Positions 18,476-26,840 of a stretch of 64,000 bases of DNA are shown in pieces. The stretch spans positions 620,001 through 684,000 of the forward strand of contig NZ_JAMXST010000002.1 of assembly GCF_024124905.1 (NCBI RefSeq). Reading direction: 5' to 3'. This stretch comes from Cellulosimicrobium cellulans. GTDB lineage: Bacteria > Actinomycetota > Actinomycetes > Actinomycetales > Cellulomonadaceae. The notes beneath the pieces are model-generated. The model was given only the letters and a program-made list of their open reading frames with translations. It ran no database searches and was not told where the DNA came from. Within the stretch, counting starts at the first letter, position 1, and each line of letters opens with the position of its first letter. The position numbers were made by a program, and so were the translations under genes.

Positions 18476-19600
18476 ATGTCCGCGCTGGAAGGCCCCACGC
18501 TGCACGTCCGCGGCCACGTCATCGTCGGCGACGACCGCGAGGTGGGCGACCTGTGGGTCAAGGACGGGCGGATCAGCCTCACGCGGCCGTCCGCCCAGGG
18601 CACCAACATGGTGGAGCTCGAGGGCTGGGCCCTGCCCGGCCTCGTCGACGTGCACTGCCACGTCGGCCTGGGTGCGCAGGGCGCGGTCGACGCGGCGACG
18701 GCCCAGGACCAAGCCGTCACGGACCGCGACAGCGGCGTCCTCCTCGTGCGCGACGCCGGCTCGCCGCTCGACACGCGGTGGGTCCACGGGCGGCGCGACC
18801 TGCCGCGGCTCGTGCGGGCCGGTCGGCACCTCGCGCGTCCCAAGCGCTACCTGCGGCACTACGGGCTCGAGCTCGACGACGTCGCGCAGCTCCCCGAGGC
18901 CGTCCGCCGCGAGGCGCGCCAGGGCGACGGCTGGGTGAAGATCGTCGGTGACTGGATCGACCGCGACCTCGGGTCCGAGGGCGACCTGCGACCGCTGTGG
19001 CCCGACGACGTCCTCGCGGAGGCCGTCGCGGCCGCGCACGCCGAGGCCGCGCGCGTCACCGTGCACGCGTTCTCCGAGGAGGTGATCCCGTCGCTGCTCG
19101 CCGCCGGCGTCGACGGGATCGAGCACGGCACGGGGATCGACCCGGACCTGATGTACGAGATCTCCGAGCGGGGGATCGCCGTCACGCCGACGCTGCTGCA
19201 GGTCGGGCAGTTCGAGGCGATCGCCCGGCAGGCCGACGGGAAGTACCCGGTGTTCGCGGCGCGCATGCGACGGCTCCACGAGCGACGGTACGAGCAGGCC
19301 CGGGCGCTGTACGAGGCGGGCATCCAGATCCTCGTGGGGACCGACGCGGGCGGGACGATCGGGCACGGCCGCCTCGCGGACGAGTGCGCCGAGCTCGTGG
19401 CCGCCGGCATCCCCGACGCGGCGGTCGTCGCGGCGGCGAGCTGGCAGGGCCGGGAGTACCTCGGCTACACGTCGCTCGTCGAGGGCGCGTCGGCGGACTT
19501 CGTCGTGTACCCGCAGGACCCGCGCGAGGACGTCGGCGTCCTGCGCGCCCCGACCGCCGTCGTGCTTCGCGGTGAGATCGTCGCCCCGCACGCCGGCTGA
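18476..19600 (+). CDS. Amidohydrolase-family metal-dependent hydrolase
   Basis: Cytosolic TIM-barrel metalloenzyme of 374 residues, related to imidazolonepropionase and prolidase-like amidohydrolases. The metal motif VDVHCHVG (HxH) is at about 57-64, further ligand histidines are in VTVHAF and GIEHGTG, and the catalytic Asp is in ILVGTDAGGTIGHGRL. A small beta-sandwich formed by both termini flanks the barrel (GWALPGLVD at the start, SADFVVYPQDP near the end). The substrate is unknown. It sits between ffh and rpsP, a place where actinobacteria often carry such a gene. Confidence 0.85.
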   Translation: MSALEGPTLHVRGHVIVGDDREVGDLWVKDGRISLTRPSAQGTNMVELEGWALPGLVDVHCHVGLGAQGAVDAATAQDQAVTDRDSGVLLVRDAGSPLDTRWVHGRRDLPRLVRAGRHLARPKRYLRHYGLELDDVAQLPEAVRREARQGDGWVKIVGDWIDRDLGSEGDLRPLWPDDVLAEAVAAAHAEAARVTVHAFSEEVIPSLLAAGVDGIEHGTGIDPDLMYEISERGIAVTPTLLQVGQFEAIARQADGKYPVFAARMRRLHERRYEQARALYEAGIQILVGTDAGGTIGHGRLADECAELVAAGIPDAAVVAAASWQGREYLGYTSLVEGASADFVVYPQDPREDVGVLRAPTAVVLRGEIVAPHAG

Positions 19601-19616
19601 GAGGTTCGCGCGCAGG

Positions 19617-19646
19617 TTGGTCCCGGCCGGTCCGGTCTGGCACAAT
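19617..19646 (+). promoter_or_regulatory. Candidate promoter of rpsP operon
   Basis: TTGGTC at 19617-19622 and CACAAT at 19641-19646 are spaced 18 nt. The predicted start near 19653 leaves a leader of about 120 nt before rpsP. It is one of the few places in the window with both hexamers visible. Confidence 0.55.
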
Positions 19647-19772
19647 GTCCCGGTACTCGGCGTGCCCCGGCCCCTCTCTCCGGCGCGTGCCGTGTCCTGA
19701 ACCCCTTCCTCGTCCTGTCCCCACGGGACGGGTCCGGGTTCGCCCGAACCAGAACCAGGAGAGACCACCACT

Positions 19773-20210
19773 GTGGCCGTCAAGATTCGTCTGAAGCGTC
19801 TCGGCAAGATCCGTGCGCCGTACTACCGTGTCGTCGTCGCGGACTCGCGCACCAAGCGCGACGGTCGCGTGATCGAGGAGATCGGCAAGTACCACCCGAC
19901 CGAGGAGCCCTCGTTCATCGAGATCACCTCGGACCGCGCCCAGTACTGGCTCGGCGTCGGCGCGCAGCCGACCGAGCAGGTGCTCGCGCTCCTCAAGATC
20001 ACGGGCGACTGGCAGAAGTTCAAGGGCCTGCCCGGGGCCGAGGGCACGCTCAAGGTCAAGGGCGAGAAGGTCGACCCGGCCGCCGCGATCGAGGCCGCCG
20101 CCGCCGACGCGGAGAAGGTCAAGGCCAAGGCCGCCGAGAAGAAGGCCGAGGCTCCGGCCGAGGAGCCCGCCGACGCGGCCGACGAGGCCGCTGCCGACGA
20201 GCAGGCCTGA
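19773..20210 (+). CDS. rpsP: 30S ribosomal protein S16
   Basis: Primary 16S rRNA-binding protein of the 30S body. The S16 core is clear from [30 protein letters not shown] through YHPTEEPS and [17 protein letters not shown]. The 145 residues exceed the bacterial norm (80-90): from about residue 95 an Ala/Glu/Lys-rich tail is added, as in other actinobacteria. GTG 19773 follows AGGAGAG. It starts the rpsP-khpA unit, whose second gene overlaps it by one base. Confidence 0.96.
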   Translation: MAVKIRLKRLGKIRAPYYRVVVADSRTKRDGRVIEEIGKYHPTEEPSFIEITSDRAQYWLGVGAQPTEQVLALLKITGDWQKFKGLPGAEGTLKVKGEKVDPAAAIEAAAADAEKVKAKAAEKKAEAPAEEPADAADEAAADEQA

Positions 20211-20449
20211 TGATCGCCGAGGCGCTCGAGCACCTCGTGCGCGGCATCGTGGACAACCCGGACGACGTCCGGGTGAACGCGAAGACGCTGCGTCGCGGTG
20301 ACCTGCTCGAGGTCCGGGTGCACCCGGACGACCTCGGCCGCGTGATCGGTCGTGGCGGGCGCACCGCCCGTGCCCTGCGCACGGTGATCGGCGCGCTCGC
20401 GACCGACGGGCCGGTCCGCGTCGACGTCGTGGACGTCGACCGCCGCTGA
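20210..20449 (+). CDS. khpA: KH-domain RNA-binding protein KhpA
   Basis: Small single-KH RNA-binding protein (79 residues, YlqC/KhpA family) that usually pairs with KhpB/Jag. The KH signature is VIGRGGRTARALRTVIGAL at about residues 44-62, containing the GxxG loop GRGG. The start ATG shares one base with the rpsP stop (TGATG), so translation is coupled. The order rpsP-khpA-rimM-trmD-rplS is conserved among Gram-positive bacteria. Confidence 0.93.
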   Translation: MIAEALEHLVRGIVDNPDDVRVNAKTLRRGDLLEVRVHPDDLGRVIGRGGRTARALRTVIGALATDGPVRVDVVDVDRR

Positions 20450-20487
20450 GGCCCGCACCATCGTGCCCCGTGAGGGGCCACGGGCTA

Positions 20488-20517
20488 GGCCCGGCCCGCC
20501 GATCGGCGGGCCGGGCC
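20488..20517 (+). terminator. Strong terminator between khpA and rimM
   Basis: GGCCCGGCCCGCC, GATC, GGCGGGCCGGGCC: a continuous 30-nt palindrome that folds to a 13-bp stem, followed by TTCCTGT. A smaller hairpin (GCCCCGTGAGGGGC) precedes it at 20465. Transcription of rimM-trmD may depend on read-through or on its own promoter. Confidence 0.8.
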
Positions 20518-20590
20518 TTCCTGTACCCGCTGCGAGACCCGGTGCCGACCCGGCACCACCCCGACCAGGACCACCGGAGGAGTGACGACC

Positions 20591-21184
20591 ATGGAGCTGA
20601 CCGTCGCGCGCGTCGGCAAGGCGCACGGACTGCGTGGCGAGGTCGTGCTCGACCTGCGCACCGACGAGCCCGAGGAGCGCCTCGCGGTGGGCGAGCGCCT
20701 GGAGACGCGTCCCGCTGCGACGGGCCCGCTGACCGTGGCGACCGTGCGGGTGCACCAGGGACGCTGGCTCGTCGGGTTCGAGGGGGTCCGCGACCGCACG
20801 GCCGCGGAAGCCCTCCGCGGCGTCGAGCTCGTCGTCGAGGTCGAGGCGTCCGACGAGGAGGACGCGTGGTACCCGCACGAGCTCGTCGGGCTCCGCGCGG
20901 AGGACCTAGACGGCCGGACGCTCGGACGCATCGACGGCCTCGAGCACCTGCCCGCGCACGACGTCCTCGTGCTCCGCGAGACGGGAGGGGCCCGCACGCT
21001 CGTCCCGTTCGTCCGGCAGATCGTCCCGCTCGTCGACGTGGCGGGCGGGCGGGTCGTGCTCGACCCGCCGGGTGGGCTGCTCGCGTCGGACGCGGACCGG
21101 CTCGAGGTCGCGGCGCCGGACGGCGCCGACACGTCGGGCTCCACCGCGAGCGAGACCGACGACCAGCACGACGGCGAGGCCTGA
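20591..21184 (+). CDS. rimM: Ribosome maturation factor RimM
   Basis: Assists 16S 3'-domain maturation and binds S19. The 197 residues contain an N-terminal RimM beta-barrel ([20 protein letters not shown]) and the C-terminal PRC-barrel ([20 protein letters not shown] to [14 protein letters not shown]). A short Asp/Glu-rich tail follows. ATG 20591 has GGAGGAG at 20576-20582; an in-frame GTG at 20582 falls within this ribosome site and is rejected. TrmD starts 2 nt after its stop. Confidence 0.95.
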   Translation: MELTVARVGKAHGLRGEVVLDLRTDEPEERLAVGERLETRPAATGPLTVATVRVHQGRWLVGFEGVRDRTAAEALRGVELVVEVEASDEEDAWYPHELVGLRAEDLDGRTLGRIDGLEHLPAHDVLVLRETGGARTLVPFVRQIVPLVDVAGGRVVLDPPGGLLASDADRLEVAAPDGADTSGSTASETDDQHDGEA

Positions 21185-21185
21185 C

Positions 21186-22001
21186 GTGCGGATCGACGTC
21201 GTCACGATCTTCCCCGGCTACCTCGCCGCGCTCGACCTGTCGCTCGTCGGCAAGGCGCGCGCCGCGGGGATCCTCGACCTGCGCGTGCACGACCTGCGGG
21301 ACTGGACGACCGACCGGCACCGCACCGTCGACGACACGCCGTTCGGCGGCGGAGCGGGCATGGTCATGCGGCCCGACGTGTGGGGCCGCGCGATCGACGA
21401 CGTGGCGGGCCTCTCGGCGGGGACGCCGGACGCGGCGGGCGCGGTGCACCTGGTCGTGCCGACGCCGTCGGGCGAGACCTTCACGCAGCGCACGGCGGAG
21501 GCGCTCGCGACCGAGGAGCACCTCGTCGTCGCCTGCGGACGCTACGAGGGGATCGACGCGCGCGTCGCCGAGCACTACCGGTCGGCCGGGATGCGGGTCA
21601 GCGAGCTGTCGATCGGCGACTACGTCCTCAACGGGGGAGAGGTCGCCGCGCTCGTCATGGTCGAGGCGGTCGGGCGGCTGCTGCCGGGCGTCGTGGGCAA
21701 CCCCGAGTCGCTGGTCGAGGAGTCGCACGGCGCCGCGGGCCTGCTCGAGTACCCCGTGTACACGAAGCCGCCCGCCTGGGGCGACCTCGAGGTGCCCGAC
21801 GTGCTCCTGTCGGGTCATCACGCGCGAATCCATCGCTGGCGCCGCGACCAGGCCCTGCGCCGGACCGCCGCGCGACGGCCGGACATGGTGCGTGCGCTGG
21901 CCGTCGACGGGCTCGACCGGCACGACCTGGAGGTCCTCGCGGAGGTGGGGTGGGCCGTCGTCGACGGTCGCCTCGTGCCCGCCGCGCACGGCGCTCCCTG
22001 A
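21186..22001 (+). CDS. trmD: tRNA (guanine37-N1)-methyltransferase
   Basis: SAM-dependent SPOUT enzyme that methylates G37 next to the anticodon and prevents frameshifting. The 271 residues begin [16 protein letters not shown]. The trefoil-knot SAM site is visible as [12 protein letters not shown] and [19 protein letters not shown], and the catalytic region [22 protein letters not shown] is typical. GTG 21186 lies 1 nt after the rimM stop codon. Confidence 0.96.
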   Translation: MRIDVVTIFPGYLAALDLSLVGKARAAGILDLRVHDLRDWTTDRHRTVDDTPFGGGAGMVMRPDVWGRAIDDVAGLSAGTPDAAGAVHLVVPTPSGETFTQRTAEALATEEHLVVACGRYEGIDARVAEHYRSAGMRVSELSIGDYVLNGGEVAALVMVEAVGRLLPGVVGNPESLVEESHGAAGLLEYPVYTKPPAWGDLEVPDVLLSGHHARIHRWRRDQALRRTAARRPDMVRALAVDGLDRHDLEVLAEVGWAVVDGRLVPAAHGAP

Positions 22002-22053
22002 GGTCGCGTCGACCCCGCGAGACGCCGGCTGCCGGCAGACCCTCCGGGTGTGG

Positions 22054-22264
22054 CAGAATGGTCGATCGGTGTGTGCCGCCCCGGAACCTCTGCCACAGGG
22101 GAGCCCGCGCCCGGATCCTCGGGCGGACTGGCACGACGGACGACGACCGCGAGGTGGTCGACCGTCCACGCGCAGCACGGCACACCCCAACCGACAGACG
22201 ACGACGGCCCGGCGCGCCCGGGCCACGAGCACGCGTCCGACCTGTGGCGGACGAGGAGAAGCAC
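22054..22264 (+). promoter_or_regulatory. rplS promoter candidate and leader
   Basis: CAGAAT at 22054-22059 in the context GTGTGGCAGAATG resembles a -10 box; no good -35 is visible. The remaining 205 nt up to rplS contain no open frame I can support. Such a long leader is compatible with ribosomal-protein autoregulation, but no known leader motif is recognised. Confidence 0.4.
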
Positions 22265-22624
22265 ATGCACACGCTGGACAGCGTCGACGCAGCATCGCTG
22301 CGCAGCGACGTCCCGGAGTTCCGCCCCGGCGACACGCTCAAGGTCAACGTCAAGGTCGTCGAGGGCACCCGCTCCCGCGTCCAGGCGTTCCAGGGCGTCG
22401 TGATCGCCCGTCAGGGCAGCGGGATCCGTGAGACGTTCACGGTCCGCAAGATCAGCTTCGGCGTGGGTGTCGAGCGCACGTTCCCCGTGCACTCGCCGTC
22501 CATCGACTCGGTCGAGGTCGTGACGCGCGGTGACGTGCGCCGCGCCAAGCTGTACTACCTGCGCGCGCTCCGCGGCAAGAAGGCGAAGATCAAGGAGAAG
22601 CGCGACACCGCGCCTGCTCGCTGA
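22265..22624 (+). CDS. rplS: 50S ribosomal protein L19
   Basis: Sits at the 30S-50S interface of the ribosome. The 119 residues match the normal length and show [45 protein letters not shown] and [22 protein letters not shown] 22265 is preceded by GAGGAGAAGC, a good ribosome site. A perfect-stem terminator follows, closing the rimM-trmD-rplS group. Confidence 0.97.
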   Translation: MHTLDSVDAASLRSDVPEFRPGDTLKVNVKVVEGTRSRVQAFQGVVIARQGSGIRETFTVRKISFGVGVERTFPVHSPSIDSVEVVTRGDVRRAKLYYLRALRGKKAKIKEKRDTAPAR

Positions 22625-22692
22625 TCGGCTGCCGGCGGGCCGTCGACGGACCGTCGACAGACGGCCGACACGCGCTGCCGCTCCGCTCGTCC

Positions 22693-22725
22693 GACGGCGG
22701 CCGTCCCCTCGGGACGGCCGCCGTC
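22693..22725 (+). terminator. Terminator after rplS
   Basis: GACGGCGGCCGTCCC, CTC loop, GGGACGGCCGCCGTC: a perfect 15-bp stem with a 3-nt loop, 69 nt after the rplS stop. Confidence 0.8.
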
Positions 22726-22785
22726 GTCGTCCCCGGACCCGCGGTCCGAGGGCCGGTCCGTTTCTCGGAAGTCGCCGGAAGGTGG

Positions 22786-22791
22786 CATTGT
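22786..22791 (+). promoter_or_regulatory. Candidate -10 box of leaderless lepB promoter
   Basis: CATTGT lies 6 nt before the GTG at 22798, matching the leaderless spacing seen at other genes here. Confidence 0.4.
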
Positions 22792-22797
22792 GAACGC

Positions 22798-23625
22798 GTG
22801 ACCGACAGCGCCCCGCCCCGCGGCCCGCAGCCCGACGCCGGCACCGAGCGCGCGGCGCTCGGTCCCGAGGACGACGGGGCGGGCCCGCACGGCCAGCACC
22901 TCGCCGCCGACGGGGCGGGCGGCTCGTCGCGCGGCTCGCGCGAGCGCCCGGCCCGGAAGTCGTCGTTGCTGCGCGAGACGGCCATCATCGTGGTCAGCGC
23001 GCTCGTGCTGTCGCTGCTCATCAAGACGTTCCTCGTGCAGGCGTTCTTCATCCCGAGCGCGTCCATGGAGGACACGCTGGTCGAGGGCGACCGGGTGATG
23101 GTGTCCCGGCTCGTGCCGGGGGCGTTCGACGTGCACCGCGGAGACATCGTGGTGTTCAAGGACCCGGGCGGGTGGCTGCCGCCGCCGGTGCCGCAGGCCG
23201 AGAGCCCGGTGTCGGAGGCGCTGCGCGCGGCGCTGACCTTCGTCGGCCTGCTGCCGCAGGACACGGGCGAGCACCTCATCAAGCGGGTGATCGGCACGCC
23301 GGGCGACCACGTGGTGTGCTGCGACGCGGAGGGGCGCGTGAGCGTCAACGGCGTCTCGATCGACGAGACGTACATCAAGCCCGGCTCGATCCCCAGCCAG
23401 GACCCGTTCGACCGGACCGTGCCCGAGGACATGCTGTTCGTCATGGGCGACAACCGGCAGAACTCGGCGGACTCGCGCTACAACACGGGCAAGCCCGGCG
23501 GCGGGTTCGTGCCGATGGGCAACGTGGTCGGGACGGCGTTCGTCAAGGTCTGGCCGCTCTCCCACCTCGGCCTGCTGCGCAACCCCGGTGACGTGTTCGC
23601 CGACGTGCCCGAGGTGGAGCCGTGA
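22798..23625 (+). CDS. lepB: Signal peptidase I
   Basis: Membrane serine protease that removes signal peptides from secreted preproteins. The 275 residues begin with a long disordered Gly/Ala-rich cytoplasmic segment (about 1-58) and one transmembrane helix (about 60-82). The catalytic Ser89 is in FFIPSASMEDTL, Lys162 in LIKRVIGTPGDHV, and the box E motif GDNRQNSADSRY is near residue 221. An insertion at about 125-155 is family-variable. Its last codons overlap the rnhB start (GTGA). It fits the protein-export theme with ffh and ftsY. Confidence 0.95.
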   Translation: MTDSAPPRGPQPDAGTERAALGPEDDGAGPHGQHLAADGAGGSSRGSRERPARKSSLLRETAIIVVSALVLSLLIKTFLVQAFFIPSASMEDTLVEGDRVMVSRLVPGAFDVHRGDIVVFKDPGGWLPPPVPQAESPVSEALRAALTFVGLLPQDTGEHLIKRVIGTPGDHVVCCDAEGRVSVNGVSIDETYIKPGSIPSQDPFDRTVPEDMLFVMGDNRQNSADSRYNTGKPGGGFVPMGNVVGTAFVKVWPLSHLGLLRNPGDVFADVPEVEP

Positions 23626-24491
23626 CGCTCGACGCCGTCGCGCCTCCCGCCGTTCCCGCGCTCGCCGAGGCGCCCGTCGCTCCGCCGCCGGCGGCACCCT
23701 CGCGCGGTCGCCGCGCGTCCGCGCGGCGTCGTCCGGACCTGCGCCAGGAGCGCGCGATGCTGCGCGACGGCGCCCGGCTCGTCGCAGGCATGGACGAGGT
23801 CGGCCGCGGCGCGCTCGCGGGCCCGGTCTCGGTGGGCGTCGTGGTCGTCGACCTCACCACGAAGCCGTGCCCGCCCGGTCTCACCGACTCCAAGCTCCTC
23901 ACCGCGGCCGCGCGCGAGGCCCTCGTGCCGCTCGCGCGCTCGTGGTCGGTCGCGTGGGCCGTGGGCCACGCGGGTCCGGCCGAGATCGACGCGCACGGCA
24001 TCGTCGGTGCGTTGCGCCTCGCGGGCCGCCGCGCGCTCGCCCAGGTGCGCCGCACGGTCGGCGACGTCGACGCGGTCCTCCTGGACGGCAAGCACGACTG
24101 GCTCAGCCGCCCCTCGGCGGTCGACCTCTTCGAGGCGTTCGACCTCGACCCGCACGACGACGAGCGGATCGTCGACCCGCGCGTGCGCACGCTGGTCAAG
24201 GCCGACCTCCAGTGCGCCTCCGTCGCCGCGGCGAGCGTGCTCGCGAAGACCGAGCGCGACGGTCTCATGACCAGCCTCGCGCGGCAGTACCCGGCCTTCG
24301 GGTGGGACCAGAACAAGGGCTACGGCGCGGCGGCCCACGTCGAGGCTCTGCGCGAGCACGGCCCGACGCCGCAGCACCGCCGGTCCTGGCGCCTGCCCGA
24401 GCGCGGGGACGAGGGTCTCGGCGCCCCCGCGTACGGCGAGCCCGTGGACGTCCTCGAGCTCGACCCCGACGCCGGGCTGCCCACGAGCTGA
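23622..24491 (+). CDS. rnhB: Ribonuclease HII
   Basis: Cleaves RNA in RNA-DNA hybrids and single ribonucleotides in DNA. The active-site motif is GMDEVGRGALAGPV with Asp58 and Glu59; further acidic residues appear in VLLDGKHDWL and KADLQCASVAAASVLAK. Length 289 exceeds the usual 200-240 because of an Ala/Pro-rich N-terminal extension (about 40 residues) and a C-terminal tail. GTG overlaps the lepB stop, so translation is probably coupled; a later start near the conserved core cannot be excluded. Confidence 0.93.
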   Translation: MTLDAVAPPAVPALAEAPVAPPPAAPSRGRRASARRRPDLRQERAMLRDGARLVAGMDEVGRGALAGPVSVGVVVVDLTTKPCPPGLTDSKLLTAAAREALVPLARSWSVAWAVGHAGPAEIDAHGIVGALRLAGRRALAQVRRTVGDVDAVLLDGKHDWLSRPSAVDLFEAFDLDPHDDERIVDPRVRTLVKADLQCASVAAASVLAKTERDGLMTSLARQYPAFGWDQNKGYGAAAHVEALREHGPTPQHRRSWRLPERGDEGLGAPAYGEPVDVLELDPDAGLPTS

Positions 24492-24528
24492 GGCGGGCGC
24501 GGAGCGCTCGATGGTCCATGATGGAGGC

Positions 24529-24828
24529 GTGAGCGCCGAAGACCTCGAGAACTACGAGACCGAGATGGAGCTCGCGCTGTACCGCGAGTACCGCGACGTG
24601 GTGGGCCTCTTCTCGTACGTGGTGGAGACCGAACGCCGCTTCTACCTGGCGAACCAGGTGGACCTCCAGGTGCGTTCCGCCGCGGGCGAGGTGTACTTCG
24701 AGCTGCGGCTCGCCGACGCGTGGGTGTGGGACGTGTACCGGTCGGCGCGGTTCGTGAAGTCGGTCCGGGTGGTGACCTTCAAGGACGTCAACGTCGAGGA
24801 GCTCGCGAAGGCTGAGCTCCAGCTCTGA
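24529..24828 (+). CDS. DUF2469 family protein
   Basis: Conserved actinobacterial protein of unknown function, 99 residues, starting MSAEDLENYETEMELALYREYRDVV and ending VNVEELAKAELQL. It is acidic, with no membrane segment or signal peptide, and the whole length fits the DUF2469 family. GTG 24529 is used because family members begin with this SAEDLENYE stretch; the in-frame ATG at 24511 would add six residues. CATGAT at 24518 could be a -10 box. It regularly accompanies rnhB and yraN in actinobacteria, as here. Confidence 0.85.
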   Translation: MSAEDLENYETEMELALYREYRDVVGLFSYVVETERRFYLANQVDLQVRSAAGEVYFELRLADAWVWDVYRSARFVKSVRVVTFKDVNVEELAKAELQL

Positions 24829-24942
24829 CCACGGTCGTGGCCGTCCACACGGCCGCTTCCCGAGGGTCCCGTCCACAGGCGGTCGCGAGTCGCTGGCGCC
24901 GCGTCCTCCCCGTCGCCCACGGTGGGCGGCGGAGGTGAGCCC

Positions 24943-25302
24943 ATGGGAGCGAAGGACGCCGTCGGGCGGTACGGGGAGAGGGTGGCCGCGGCCCACCTGG
25001 TCGAGGCCGGCTGGACCGTGCTCGACCGCAACTGGCGCGGGACGCGCGGCGAGCTCGACGTCGTCGCGCTGGACGGGGACGTGCTGGTCGCCGTCGAGGT
25101 GAAGACGCGTCGCGGCACCGGGTTCGGGCACCCTGCCCAGGCCGTGACGCCCGCGAAGCTCGGTCGCCTGCGCCGGCTCACGGGGGAGTGGCTCGCGACC
25201 CACGACGTGCGCGCACGGTCGGTCCGCATCGACGTCGTCGCCGTGCTCGTGGCGCGCGCGGGCGCGGCGCAGGTGGAGCACCTCGTCGGGGTGAGCGCCT
25301 GA
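24943..25302 (+). CDS. YraN/UPF0102 family putative nuclease
   Basis: Small protein (119 residues) with the restriction-endonuclease-like fold of UPF0102. Conserved features are GRYGERVAAAHLVEAGW, then RNWRGTRGELDVVALDGDVLVAVEVKTRRG, where the Glu, Asp and the Glu-x-Lys form the predicted metal-dependent nuclease site, and AVTPAKLGRLRR. No biochemical role is firmly known. ATG 24943 has GGAGGTGAG 3-11 nt upstream. The stop shares a base with the comM start. Confidence 0.88.
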   Translation: MGAKDAVGRYGERVAAAHLVEAGWTVLDRNWRGTRGELDVVALDGDVLVAVEVKTRRGTGFGHPAQAVTPAKLGRLRRLTGEWLATHDVRARSVRIDVVAVLVARAGAAQVEHLVGVSA

Positions 25303-26840
25303 TGGGCCTGGGGACGACCCGCGCCGTCGCGCTCGTCGGGCTGTCGGGCCACGTCGTCGAGGTGCAGGCGCACCTGGCTGCCTCGGTGCCCGGCTTCGTG
25401 CTCGTCGGGCTGCCGGACGCGGCGCTCAGCGAGTCGCGGGACCGCGTGCGTGCGGCGGTCACCTCGTCGGGCATCCCGTGGCCCCAGCGCAAGGTCACGA
25501 TCAACCTCTCGCCCGCGGCGCTCCCCAAGTCCGGCACGGGTTTCGACCTCGCGATCGCGGTCGCGCTGCTCGCGGGCGCCCAGGTCGTCCCGGCGCGCGC
25601 CGTGGAGGACGTCGTGCACCTCGGGGAGCTCGGCCTGGACGGCCGCCTGCAGCCCGTGCGCGGCGTCCTGCCCGCGGTGGCCGCGGCCGTCGCCGCCGGG
25701 TTCCCCGACGTCGTCGTGCCCGCGGCGGACGCCGAGGAGGCCCGGCTGGTGCCGGGAGCGCACGTCGTGGGGGCCACGACCCTCGCCGACGTCGCCCGGT
25801 TCCACGGGGCGTCGCTCGACGACCCGGGCGGTGCCGTGCCACCGGTCGTGGTGCCCCGTCCGGCCGCCGCGCGGCCGCAGCCGGGCGACCTCGCGGACGT
25901 CGTCGGGCAGCACGAGGCTCGGCACGCGCTCGAGGTCGCCGCGGCGGGCGGGCACCACCTGCTGCTGGTCGGTGCGCCGGGCGCGGGCAAGACGATGCTC
26001 GCGTCACGGCTGCCCGGGATCCTGCCCGACCTCACGGAGGGAGAGGCCGTCGAGGTGACCGCCGTCCACTCGGTGGCCGGGGTGTTCGACCCGGGCTCCG
26101 GGCTCGTCCGCCGCCCGCCGTACGAGGACCCCCACCACACGGCCACCCCGGCGGCGATCGTCGGGGGCGGCAGCGGCCTGCCTCGGCCCGGTGCCGCGTC
26201 GCGCGCGCACCGCGGGGTCCTCTTCCTGGACGAGGCACCGGAGTTCGGGGCGCGCGTGCTGCAGACCCTGCGGCAGCCGCTCGAGCACGGCGAGCTCGTG
26301 ATCCACCGGGCCGGGGGGACGGCGCGCTACCCCGCGCGCTTCCAGCTCGTCCTGGCGGCGAACCCGTGCCCGTGCGGCAAGGGCGTCGGGAAGGGGCTCG
26401 AGTGCACGTGCTCGCCCGTCGCGCAGCGCCGCTACTTCGGCCGGCTGTCCGGTCCGCTGCTCGACCGGGTCGACGTCCAGGTCGAGGTCCGACCCGTCAC
26501 CCGGGTCGAGCGCGCGGACGCCGGGCGGCCGGAGCCGAGCGCGGCGGTCGCACGACGGGTCGCCGCCGCCCGGGAGACGGCGTCAGCGCGCCTGGCCGGG
26601 ACGCCGTGGCGGACGAACGCCGAGGTGCCCGGCACGTGGCTGCGCGACCGGCTGGGGCCCGACCCCGGCCTGCTGACGGACGTCGACGCCGCGCTCGACC
26701 GCGGCACGCTGAGCCTGCGCGGCGCGGACCGTGTGCTGCGCCTCGCCTGGACGGTCGCCGACCTCGCCGGGCACGCCGCACCCACGCGCGCCGACGTCGG
26801 GGCCGGGCTCGCGCTCCGGACGCGGGGCTACCGTGGCTGA
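25302..26840 (+). CDS. comM: ComM/YifB-type Mg-chelatase-like AAA+ ATPase
   Basis: Hexameric helicase-like ATPase; ComM promotes branch migration when transformed DNA is integrated. The 512 residues have an N-terminal Lon-protease-like domain (about 1-170, SVPGFVLVGLPDAALSESRDR and KVTINLSPAALPKSG). The AAA+ core has Walker A GAPGAGKTM near 224, Walker B GVLFLDEAPEF and the NPCPCGKGVG segment, followed by a C-terminal Mg-chelatase helical domain. It lies in yraN-comM-dprA, a conserved group linked to DNA processing. ATG 25302 shares one base with the yraN stop. Confidence 0.94.
   Translation: MGLGTTRAVALVGLSGHVVEVQAHLAASVPGFVLVGLPDAALSESRDRVRAAVTSSGIPWPQRKVTINLSPAALPKSGTGFDLAIAVALLAGAQVVPARAVEDVVHLGELGLDGRLQPVRGVLPAVAAAVAAGFPDVVVPAADAEEARLVPGAHVVGATTLADVARFHGASLDDPGGAVPPVVVPRPAAARPQPGDLADVVGQHEARHALEVAAAGGHHLLLVGAPGAGKTMLASRLPGILPDLTEGEAVEVTAVHSVAGVFDPGSGLVRRPPYEDPHHTATPAAIVGGGSGLPRPGAASRAHRGVLFLDEAPEFGARVLQTLRQPLEHGELVIHRAGGTARYPARFQLVLAANPCPCGKGVGKGLECTCSPVAQRRYFGRLSGPLLDRVDVQVEVRPVTRVERADAGRPEPSAAVARRVAAARETASARLAGTPWRTNAEVPGTWLRDRLGPDPGLLTDVDAALDRGTLSLRGADRVLRLAWTVADLAGHAAPTRADVGAGLALRTRGYRG

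Noticed and set aside
18397-18951. Open frame starting at 18397 just before the amidohydrolase, considered as a leader peptide
   Set aside because: It has no early stop and runs through the amidohydrolase gene out of frame with shadow-like composition.
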